Below, one piece after another: positions 1 to 6,561 of a stretch of DNA of 10,753 bases. Where the stretch lies: contig DVHS01000036.1 in assembly GCA_018711985.1 (NCBI GenBank), positions 1 through 10,753 on the forward strand, written 5' to 3'. The number at the start of each line of letters is the position of its first letter. The first letter of the stretch is position 1. The position numbers were made by a program, and so were the translations under genes. Below the pieces are notes generated by a model, which was not told the DNA's origin, made no database searches, and worked only from the letters and a program-made list of their open reading frames with translations. This stretch comes from Egerieenecus merdigallinarum (GTDB lineage Bacteria; Bacillota; Clostridia; Christensenellales; Aristaeellaceae).

Positions 1-23
1 CTTTGTTTTCCCAATCCGTATCT

Positions 24-52
24 TTGATTAAATCGGGTCTTTCTGATAAAAA
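24..52 (+). promoter_or_regulatory. Possible weak promoter for the integrase
   Basis: TTGATT at 24-29 and TAAAAA at 47-52 are separated by 17 nt, each matching the sigma-A consensus at 4 of 6 positions. The placement before the integrase is plausible, but the match is weak and an upstream gene beyond the window could drive transcription instead. Confidence 0.25.
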
Positions 53-100
53 GGGAGTGAAGGAACCAAATCAAATCGCGCACAAGAAAGGAAATTATCA

Positions 101-1324
101 ATGGCTAAGAAAAAAACAATTCCCCAGTATACAAGTGTGGAGCGAAAAGGAATCCAGTATTACAGGACAAGGATTCTGGATGCCGATGGCAAGCAGGTCA
201 GCCTATACGCAACGACTTGTGAGGAACTTTATGAGAAGCAATTAGCGGCGAGACGCCAAGTGCAGGAGATTCTCTTTCACCGGCAGCATCCGACCGTCGC
301 AGAGTATTGCGAGAAATGGCTGGTGATGCAATCTGCAAAGGTTTCGGCGGCCACACTGAAAGGATATACTTCCAACATGAGGAACTACGTCATCAAGCCA
401 ATGGGCGATATGTATATGGAGGAAGTAACGGCTGATGACATCCGGCTGGCGTTGGTGCCACTGTCCAAGAAGTCCGAGGGCCTGTATAACAAAGTGAATA
501 TGCTCATCAAGTGTGTTTTCTATTCTGCCGAGCGCAGCCAGCTCCTTGAAGATAACCCCTGTGCGGGAATATCAGGTAAGGGCGGGAAGCCAGCACAGAA
601 GAAGGATGCGCTGAGCGACCAGCAGGTAGCGGTGCTTCTGGAGACTATCAAAGGGTTGCCGCCATACCTCTTTGTAATGATCGGCCTATACGCTGGTCTG
701 CGCCGGGAAGAAGCCCTTGCCCTCCAATGGGACTGTGTATTCCTGGATGTTCCCACTCCGTACATCTCGGTGCGGCGAGCATGGCGAGCGGAACACAACC
801 GCCCGGTGGTCTCTACGGTTCTAAAGACCAAGGCGGCTCGGAGAGACATTCCCATTCCCAAGTGCCTGGCCGACTGCCTGCGGGAAGCGAAGGCTGCCTC
901 CAAGTCCGATTATGTGATTGCCGACAGTGAGGGCCAGCCATTGTCTTACTCACAGTTCAAGAGAGTGTGGCAGTACATTGTTGTCCGGTGCACCAAGGAG
1001 CGCACCTATTATAAATATGTGAACGGGCAGAGCATCAAGTACACGGTAAAGCCGACCCTGGGAACCCGTCAGAAAAACAACCCAAGGATCGTCTACACCC
1101 TTGATTTTGAAGTGACACCCCATCAACTCCGGCACACCTACATCACAAATTTGCTCTATGCAGGCGTTGATCCCAAGACGGTTCAGTATCTTGCCGGACA
1201 TGAAAATAGCAAAACAACTATGGACATTTATGCAAAGGTCAAGTATAATAAGCCCGAAGAACTTTTCGATGTGGTGAACCAGGCACTTCACCCATCTGAC
1301 CTTGCGGAGAACGCTTGCGATTGA
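101..1324 (+). CDS. Tyrosine recombinase / integrase (phage or ICE type)
   Basis: A 407-residue site-specific recombinase that would integrate and excise a mobile element through a 3'-phosphotyrosine intermediate. An arm-binding-like N-terminal domain spans about residues 10-60, a SAM-like core-binding domain about 65-155, and the catalytic domain about 170-400. The full catalytic set is visible: R201 (GLRREE), K242 or K244 (LKTKAARR), H341 and R344 (HQLRHTY), H367 (AGHE) and nucleophile Y377 (MDIYAK), so it should be active. Length and architecture match Tn916-type integrases (about 405 residues). Residues about 298-336, between the catalytic Lys and HxxR, form an insertion rich in Lys, Tyr and Thr. 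The start is supported by AGAAAGGA at 85-92, 8 nt before ATG. It reads toward the chromosomal genes, as expected for an integrase at the end of an element. By eye its GC is lower than that of the genes to the right. The exact element family cannot be told. Confidence 0.95.
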   Translation: MAKKKTIPQYTSVERKGIQYYRTRILDADGKQVSLYATTCEELYEKQLAARRQVQEILFHRQHPTVAEYCEKWLVMQSAKVSAATLKGYTSNMRNYVIKPMGDMYMEEVTADDIRLALVPLSKKSEGLYNKVNMLIKCVFYSAERSQLLEDNPCAGISGKGGKPAQKKDALSDQQVAVLLETIKGLPPYLFVMIGLYAGLRREEALALQWDCVFLDVPTPYISVRRAWRAEHNRPVVSTVLKTKAARRDIPIPKCLADCLREAKAASKSDYVIADSEGQPLSYSQFKRVWQYIVVRCTKERTYYKYVNGQSIKYTVKPTLGTRQKNNPRIVYTLDFEVTPHQLRHTYITNLLYAGVDPKTVQYLAGHENSKTTMDIYAKVKYNKPEELFDVVNQALHPSDLAENACD

Positions 1325-1474
1325 TTGGGTTAAGGGGTAGGACAACCAAGGGTTGCGACCTCAAAAAAGCCCGTAAAATCAAGGGAAAACGGCGCTAAAA
1401 CGATAGCAGTACGGCCTCAAGGCTGCCCGTCGCGCTCCCCAGTTCAGCAAGCGCTAAAATTATTTCTTGCTTTC
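1325..1474. other. Gene-free region after integrase; candidate attachment (att) region
   Basis: No convincing coding sequence, tRNA or tmRNA end is seen here. The stretch holds a short inverted repeat (CAACC at 1343-1347, GGTTG at 1351-1355, 3-nt spacer), two direct copies of GCGCTAAAA (1392-1400 and 1451-1459), and a weak palindromic patch around 1411-1430. An integrase reading toward its element end usually has the attachment core and arm-type sites just downstream, so this is where a junction would be expected. The core cannot be defined without the other end of the element or an empty site. Confidence 0.35.
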
Positions 1475-1512
1475 AAAGCCCCTTGGAACCTTGGTGTTCC
1501 GAGGGGCTTTTT
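1475..1512 (+). terminator. Rho-independent terminator downstream of the integrase
   Basis: AAAGCCCCTTGGAAC (1475-1489) pairs with GTTCCGAGGGGCTTT (1496-1510). That is a 15-bp stem with one U-G wobble and a 6-nt loop, with a run of five T (1508-1512) at and just past the stem base. It may end integrase transcription, or belong to a chromosomal gene next to the insertion site. Confidence 0.8.
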
Positions 1513-1717
1513 GCATGCCCCTGGAAAAAAGACGGGGGCAGCATACGTTGCGCGCTGACGGAAAAGGAGATAGGCGCTTGCCGTCGAAATATTCCCATTA
1601 GTGTATGTGTGGGCGCGTAAAACGGTACATGCAGTTTAGAACTGAAAAGCAAAAATCACTCTATGCGGGGCTGCAAGGAATGCATAGCATGAACCACAGC
1701 GGAAAGGGGAAAAAAGA
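1513..1717. other. Leader region upstream of the GH31 gene
   Basis: About 205 nt with no gene of its own. TGCCCCT (1516-1522) can pair with GGGGGCA (1534-1540) over an A-rich loop, but no T-run follows. An imperfect inverted repeat, TGTATGT (1602-1608) and ACATGCA (1627-1633), could be an operator. I found no convincing -35/-10 pair; TTGCCG at 1578-1583 has only a poor -10 at the right distance. The GH31 ribosome binding site, GGAAAGGGGA, lies at 1701-1710. Confidence 0.4.
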
Positions 1718-3688
1718 ATGCAATATTTTGAGCAACAGGGACAACGGATCATCTGGCGTAACCGGGGCGAGACACTGGTGGTGGAACCATGGGGACCGGA
1801 TAGTCTCCGGGTACGTTCCGTGCTTATGGGGGAAGTGCGGGATGAGCGCTTTGCACTGCTGGACCCCGTGCCTTGCCAGGACGTGGAGATCGGCATAGAG
1901 GCGGAAAAAGCGTTCATTCGCTGCGGAAAGATCACGGCCAGGCTGGAGGTGGCAGGTTGGCAGCGCCGCGCAAGGCTAACCTTTTTGAATCAAAAAGGTG
2001 AAGTGCTGCTTCAGGAAACGGATGGGGAAAACGCCCTGGTGCTTCAGGCGCGGAAGTTTGAGCCCATCATTGGCGGGGACTACGCGCTAACAGCCACATT
2101 CCAGGGGATGGAGAATGAACACATCTACGGTATGGGCCAATATCAGGAGGAGTATCTGGACTGGAAGGGCTGTACCCTGGAGCTGGCGCATCGGAACTCC
2201 CAGGCCAGCGTGCCATTCTACATCTCCAGCCGCGGGTATGGTTTCCTGTGGCACAATCCCGCCGTGGGCTGGGTATCCTTCGGCCGAAACCGTACCACCT
2301 GGCATGCGGACACGACCAAGCAGCTGGATTACTGGATCACTGCTGGAGACAAGCCCGCGGACATCAGCCTGCACTATGCGCAGGCAACCGGCTTTGCACC
2401 CATGATGCCCGAGTACGGCCTGGGATTCTGGCAATGCAAACTGCGCTACTGGAACCAGGAGCAGCTGCTGGAGGTGGCGCGGGAGTACAAGCGCCGGGGA
2501 CTGCCCATTGATGTGATTGTGTGCGACTTTTTCCATTGGCCCCGTATGGGTGACTACCGCTTCGACCCGGAGTTTTTCCCGGACCCTGCCGCCATGGTCA
2601 AAGAACTCAAGGGAATGGGCATTGAGCTGATGGTCAGCGTATGGCCACAGGTTTCCCTGAATTCGGAAAACTACGAAGAAATGCTGCAACAGGGACTGCT
2701 GGTCCGCGCTGAATATGGCGAACAGATCGGCATGCGCTTTGTGGAGGACAGCATGTTCTTTGACGCTACCAACCCCCGGGCGCGTAAATATGTGTGGGAG
2801 AAGTGCAAGAAGAATTATTATGATTATGGTATCCGTGTGTTCTGGCTGGACGAGGCGGAACCGGAATACGGCACCTATGATTTCAAGGCCTACCGCTACC
2901 ACATTGGTTCCAACCAGCAGGTGGGCAATGTATACCCACAGTATTATTCCCGCACCTTTTACGAGGGCATGGTGGCGGCTGGTCAGGAGAATCCCGTAAA
3001 TCTGGTGCGTTGTGCCTGGGCTGGTAGCCAGCGGTATGGTGCGCTGGTGTGGTCAGGGGACATCATGAGCGATTGGAGCTATTTCCGCCGTCAGGTGTGT
3101 GCCGGGGTGAGCATGGGCGTAGCCGGTATCCCATGGTGGACCACGGATATAGGGGGCTTCCACGCGGGGAACCCTGAAAATCCGGAGTTCCGCGAGCTGC
3201 TGGTGCGTTGGTTCCAGTGGGGGTGCTACTGTCCGGTGATGCGTCTGCATGGAGACCGTCAGCCCGCGCAACCGGTTTACCGTAAGGACGGTACCCGTGT
3301 GCTGAATTCCGGCAGTGATAATGAAGTGTGGAGCTTTGGCGAGGAAGCGTATCTCATCCTGGTAAAATACATGCGCCGCCGGGAAGAGATGCGGGATTAC
3401 GTGCGCTCCCTGATGAAGGAAGCGCATGAATCAGGCACGCCGCTGCTGCGGGGAATGTTCTATGAATTCCCCGAGGATGCAGAATGCGCCCTTCTGCAGG
3501 ATCAATACATGTTCGGCGGGAAGTACCTGGTTGCGCCGGTGATGGAGCTAGGTGCCCGGAACCGTAAGGTATACCTGCCTGCGGGCACATGGCGTAACGT
3601 GGACACGGGCGAAGTGCTTCAGGGTGGCGGCTTTGTGATGATTCCCGCGCCCCTGGAGGTAATCCCCGTGCTGGAGCGCATGGCATAA
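1718..3688 (+). CDS. Glycoside hydrolase family 31 (alpha-glucosidase / alpha-xylosidase-like)
   Basis: A 656-residue retaining alpha-glycosidase acting on non-reducing alpha-linked sugars. An N-terminal beta-sandwich covers about residues 1-220, the (beta/alpha)8 barrel about 225-555, and C-terminal beta domains the rest. The nucleophile is D378 in FWLDEAEPEYG, the acid/base is D448 in VWSGDIMSD, and H511 in MRLHGDR matches the conserved substrate-binding His. The WWTTDIGGFH block is also typical of the family. There is no signal peptide, so it is probably cytoplasmic and acts on imported oligosaccharides. The CDFFHW segment (about 268-273) resembles alpha-xylosidase-type members more than the DIDYM of classical alpha-glucosidases, but substrate cannot be fixed by eye. 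It is shorter than E. coli YicI (772 residues). The start has GGAAAGGGGA 7 nt upstream. It stands alone between terminators, with no transporter or regulator next to it. Confidence 0.95.
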   Translation: MQYFEQQGQRIIWRNRGETLVVEPWGPDSLRVRSVLMGEVRDERFALLDPVPCQDVEIGIEAEKAFIRCGKITARLEVAGWQRRARLTFLNQKGEVLLQETDGENALVLQARKFEPIIGGDYALTATFQGMENEHIYGMGQYQEEYLDWKGCTLELAHRNSQASVPFYISSRGYGFLWHNPAVGWVSFGRNRTTWHADTTKQLDYWITAGDKPADISLHYAQATGFAPMMPEYGLGFWQCKLRYWNQEQLLEVAREYKRRGLPIDVIVCDFFHWPRMGDYRFDPEFFPDPAAMVKELKGMGIELMVSVWPQVSLNSENYEEMLQQGLLVRAEYGEQIGMRFVEDSMFFDATNPRARKYVWEKCKKNYYDYGIRVFWLDEAEPEYGTYDFKAYRYHIGSNQQVGNVYPQYYSRTFYEGMVAAGQENPVNLVRCAWAGSQRYGALVWSGDIMSDWSYFRRQVCAGVSMGVAGIPWWTTDIGGFHAGNPENPEFRELLVRWFQWGCYCPVMRLHGDRQPAQPVYRKDGTRVLNSGSDNEVWSFGEEAYLILVKYMRRREEMRDYVRSLMKEAHESGTPLLRGMFYEFPEDAECALLQDQYMFGGKYLVAPVMELGARNRKVYLPAGTWRNVDTGEVLQGGGFVMIPAPLEVIPVLERMA

Positions 3689-3712
3689 GCAACGCGGCCA
3701 TGCGGACACAAA

Positions 3713-3748
3713 CAAAGCCCCGGAACCGGCAAGGTTTCCGGGGCTTTG
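3713..3748 (+). terminator. Terminator after GH31, possibly bidirectional
   Basis: CAAAGCCCCGGAA (3713-3725) pairs perfectly over 13 bp with TTCCGGGGCTTTG (3736-3748), and CC/GG extends the stem past a bulged T. The + strand tail is short in T. On the - strand the stem is followed by TTTGTTTGTGT, so it may also back up the convergent operon. Confidence 0.75.
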
Positions 3749-3755
3749 CTCTGCT

Positions 3756-3797
3756 GAAAAAGTGAAAAGCGAAAGCATGGGCTGCACATGCTTTCGC
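3756..3797 (-). terminator. Rho-independent terminator of the M16-FHA-rodA-pbpA operon
   Basis: A perfect 11-bp inverted repeat (3769-3779 with 3787-3797) encloses a 7-nt loop. Read on the - strand, the stem is followed directly by TTTTCACTTTTT. It begins 53 nt past the pbpA-like stop codon, which is good placement for ending the operon. Confidence 0.85.
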
Positions 3798-3850
3798 AAG
3801 AAAATGGGGGAAGCGACTGACGTGAAATACGTGCGTGCAGCCAAGCAACA

Positions 3851-5308
3851 TTACTCGCTGACGACCTGGGAAGGAGAAACCGGGCTGTTTTCCTTGAGAT
3901 ACGTAAAAATATCCTGCGCAATGGGAGCGGCTACGCTGCCGCCTCCGTCGCCGTCATTCACATCCTCCACCAGCACGGCCACCGCATAGGGGTAATCGTC
4001 ATCGTCAATGAAGCCTATGAACCAGCCATGGGTCACGGGGCGCCCGTCATCGTTGCTTTCCGCGGAGCCCGTTTTGCCGCAGATGGTCAGGCCGCTTACA
4101 GCGGCCTGCTTGGCGGTGCCGCTCTGCACCACTGCGGCCATGTAGCCCTTGATTTCCTCCGCAAGGCTGTAGGACAGCGCTGTGCGATAGGTGGCGGAGG
4201 TGAACTTCAAGCGGTTTACGCCGCTGGCGCTGGTCACATCCTGGAGCAGCCGGGGTTCCATCATCACGCCGCCATTGGCAATGGCCGCGGCAACCATGCA
4301 CATATGCATGGGGGATGCGGTGATGGCGGATTGACCGGCGCCGCTCCAGGCAATTTCAAATTGCGTACGGTTGGTGGTGGGGTAGCTGCTGTTTTCCACC
4401 ACAAAGTCACGGAAAAGGAAGTTGTCGTTAAAGCCAAAGCTCTCCGCGGTTTTGCGCAGCGACGCGTCGCCCAGGTCCAGGGCGATGAGGGCAAAGGCAT
4501 TGTTACAGCTTAGGGTGAAGGCACGCTTCAGGGTCAGCTGCCCGTGGATGGCGTTGCCATAGTCCCGGATAGCCTGCCCGTCCACTTCCAGGCCGCCGGT
4601 GCATTGAATGGACACGGTGCGGATGTCGGGAATATTCTCCAGGGCGGAAGTGGTGGTGATGATTTTGAAGGTGCTGCCGGGGGGATAAACGCTCTGTGTC
4701 GCACGGTTCCAGAAGGGCTGTCCAGGGTCTGCGGCAGTCTCTTCCGTGATGTTCATGGGGTCAAAGTTGGGCAGGCTTACCATGGCGATCACAGCGCCGG
4801 TTTGATAGTTCATAACCACTGCCGCGCCGTTTTTGCCCGCCGACTTTTCATGCGCGGCAAAGGAAGCGGCGATCTCCGTGCACAGGCGGCTGTCCACCGT
4901 AAGGGTGACGTCGTCTCCCCGCCGTTCTTCTCCCCGGAAGGTGCTCAGGATCAACTCCGGCAGGGAAGTCTGAAAGCCATACAGGTAGCTGGTCTGGAAG
5001 GTCTCCACGCCGTTGGATACCTGGCCCTGGCTGTCCCCAAGCAGATGCACAATGGCCCGCCGCGCGGCTTCGTCAGCCTGATAGACACGCTCCCCATCCA
5101 CGGTGGTGGCCAGGATAATGCCGTTGGTGTCCAGCACATTGCCGGCGGTCACATTGTCCTTTTGCGTGCGAACCCGTGGATTTTTGTTGGAGGCAAACCA
5201 GCGGTTGCCATAGGTACTGATGCTGTACCCGCCGTACACGGCCAGGAGCGCAAACATCCCAAAGAGGATCAGCGCCAGCAGCTTGAACTTCAGGCGTTGC
5301 TGCTTCAT
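3851..5308 (-). CDS. pbpA: Class B penicillin-binding protein, PbpA-like (peptidoglycan transpeptidase)
   Basis: A 485-residue DD-transpeptidase that crosslinks peptidoglycan outside the membrane and is the target of beta-lactams. One N-terminal membrane anchor lies at about residues 9-29. A short N-terminal pedestal/dimerisation region covers about 45-140 and the transpeptidase domain about 150-475. The three active-site motifs are present: S212-T-F-K215 (YPPGSTFK), S267-C-N269 (TLSCNN) and K412-T-G (CGKTGSAE). The small N-terminal region and total length resemble mycobacterial PbpA (about 491 residues) rather than the larger FtsI or MrdA proteins. Its ATG overlaps the stop of the upstream SEDS gene as ATGA, with AGGAGG-like sequence inside that gene, so the two are translationally coupled, as expected for an SEDS-PBP enzyme pair. 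The region before the C-terminus is rich in Asp and Gly (VEDVNDGDGGG). The symbol follows the actinobacterial rodA-pbpA pair and is an analogy. Confidence 0.93.
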   Translation of the reverse strand: MKQQRLKFKLLALILFGMFALLAVYGGYSISTYGNRWFASNKNPRVRTQKDNVTAGNVLDTNGIILATTVDGERVYQADEAARRAIVHLLGDSQGQVSNGVETFQTSYLYGFQTSLPELILSTFRGEERRGDDVTLTVDSRLCTEIAASFAAHEKSAGKNGAAVVMNYQTGAVIAMVSLPNFDPMNITEETAADPGQPFWNRATQSVYPPGSTFKIITTTSALENIPDIRTVSIQCTGGLEVDGQAIRDYGNAIHGQLTLKRAFTLSCNNAFALIALDLGDASLRKTAESFGFNDNFLFRDFVVENSSYPTTNRTQFEIAWSGAGQSAITASPMHMCMVAAAIANGGVMMEPRLLQDVTSASGVNRLKFTSATYRTALSYSLAEEIKGYMAAVVQSGTAKQAAVSGLTICGKTGSAESNDDGRPVTHGWFIGFIDDDDYPYAVAVLVEDVNDGDGGGSVAAPIAQDIFTYLKENSPVSPSQVVSE

Positions 5309-6561
5309 GCCTCCATCTCCTCCTCTTCCTCGGCGCTACCCAGCAGGGCCAGACGGGTATCCTCTTCCAGATCATCCTCATTCAGGCTGGCCACGCCCTG
5401 GAGCAGACCCACCAGGCACAGGCTGGAGACCAGGGAAGTTCCGCCATAGCTGACAAAGGGCATGGTTACGCCAGTCAGCGGGATCATTTTAATCACGCCG
5501 CCGATGATGACAAAGGTTTGCAGCCCCAGCATCAGCGTGCAGCCCATGGCCAGCAAGCCGTGGAAACTCCGGCGCGCAGCCATGGCGATGGTGGCTCCGC
5601 GCCAGATCAGCGCCACATACATCAGCAGCACACACAAACCGAAAATCAGGCCAAACTGCTCGCATATTACCGCGAAAATAAAATCGGTGTAATATACCGG
5701 GATCGTTTTGGGAGAGCCCAACCCCAGACCCACGCCGATCAATCCGCCACTGGCAATGGCCATCAACCCTTGCACAATCTGGAAGCCGGAGTTTTCATAG
5801 TCGCTCCATGGATTCAGCCAAATGGCCACCCGCTTTTTCACATGCGCAAACATCTGATAGCCCAGCACCGCTGCGCCAGCGCCCCCGGCCAGCCCCACAC
5901 CCGTAAGCAGCAGATTGCTGGAAGAGGCGTAGTAGAGCAGCAGGGTGGTTCCATAATACATCAGCGCCGTGCCCAGGTCCTTTTGCAGCATCAACAGCGC
6001 CAGGCAGCATACGGCAAAGCCAAGCCAGGGGAGCATGCGATGCCGGCTCATGTAGTAACTGATGATGAGCAACAGGCTGAGCTTTACAATTTCGCTGGGT
6101 TGTACGGAAAGGTTGCCCACATAAAACCAGTTGGTAGCGCCGTTGGTTTCCCGGCCGATGAGCAGGGGCAACGTCAGCAGCACCAGGGAAACAGGCATCA
6201 GGAGCAGTACCGGCACGCGCCAGGAGCGAATCAGCCGCACAATCCATACGCATACGATCATGGCGGCAATGCCCACGCCGTAATACATGGCCTGGTTATA
6301 GGCGTATTCCGGCTCCGTGGAGTACAACACCAGCACGCCCAGGGCGCAAAGAAAATTGGTCAGGGAAAGCAGCAGCCTGTCCGAGGGGAAAAGCCGGGGC
6401 AGCAGGTTGGTACCAATCCAAATCATGGCCGGTACCGCCAGGGCCAGGGCGAATCCCTGCCAGGCATAATCCTTGCAGGCAATGAGCAGAAATGCGCTGA
6501 AATAAAACAGCATAACGGCGCTGGAAAGCAATTTTCCAGGGTCCTTTTTATTTCTTGCCAT
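5305..6561 (-). CDS. rodA: FtsW/RodA/SpoVE (SEDS) family peptidoglycan glycosyltransferase
   Basis: A 418-residue polytopic membrane protein with roughly 10-12 hydrophobic helices that polymerises lipid II into glycan strands. Family motifs include LSVQPSEIVKLSLLL, LQKDLGTALMYYG, the VYYTDFIFAVICEQFG block with D293 at the position of the catalytic Asp of RodA/FtsW, and MPFVSYGGTSL near the C-terminus. The tail is strongly acidic (five consecutive Glu near the end). The start at 6561 is chosen because AAGGAGG lies 4 nt upstream; an in-frame ATG at 6609 would add 16 residues deep inside the FHA gene and has no comparable site. With this start it overlaps the upstream FHA gene by 14 nt and the downstream PBP gene by 4 nt, so all three are likely coupled. 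RodA is preferred over FtsW only because the partner is PbpA-like; an elongation, division or sporulation role cannot be separated by eye. Confidence 0.93.
   Translation of the reverse strand: MARNKKDPGKLLSSAVMLFYFSAFLLIACKDYAWQGFALALAVPAMIWIGTNLLPRLFPSDRLLLSLTNFLCALGVLVLYSTEPEYAYNQAMYYGVGIAAMIVCVWIVRLIRSWRVPVLLLMPVSLVLLTLPLLIGRETNGATNWFYVGNLSVQPSEIVKLSLLLIISYYMSRHRMLPWLGFAVCCLALLMLQKDLGTALMYYGTTLLLYYASSSNLLLTGVGLAGGAGAAVLGYQMFAHVKKRVAIWLNPWSDYENSGFQIVQGLMAIASGGLIGVGLGLGSPKTIPVYYTDFIFAVICEQFGLIFGLCVLLMYVALIWRGATIAMAARRSFHGLLAMGCTLMLGLQTFVIIGGVIKMIPLTGVTMPFVSYGGTSLVSSLCLVGLLQGVASLNEDDLEEDTRLALLGSAEEEEEMEA

Noticed and set aside
1..100. Tail of an upstream excisionase-like gene
   Set aside because: One frame ends at 29-31 and could be the end of a gene, but under 30 nt of it are visible and nothing identifies it.
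1325..1474. tRNA or tmRNA 3' end as the integration target
   Set aside because: I looked for a T-arm GTTCRA motif with a paired acceptor stem and CCA and found none, so no RNA gene is called.
1645..1662. CcpA-type cre operator before the GH31 gene
   Set aside because: The TGAAAAGCAAAAATCA stretch has the wrong length and lacks the central CG of the cre consensus.
1605..1898. Small + strand open frame overlapping the GH31 start
   Set aside because: It overlaps the GH31 gene by about 180 nt in another frame, its start has no ribosome binding site, and its product matches no family I recognise.
4544..5449. + strand open frame (301 codons) opposite the PBP gene
   Set aside because: It is antisense to a PBP with all three active-site motifs; it has no recognisable domain and ends in low-complexity Ser/Arg sequence.
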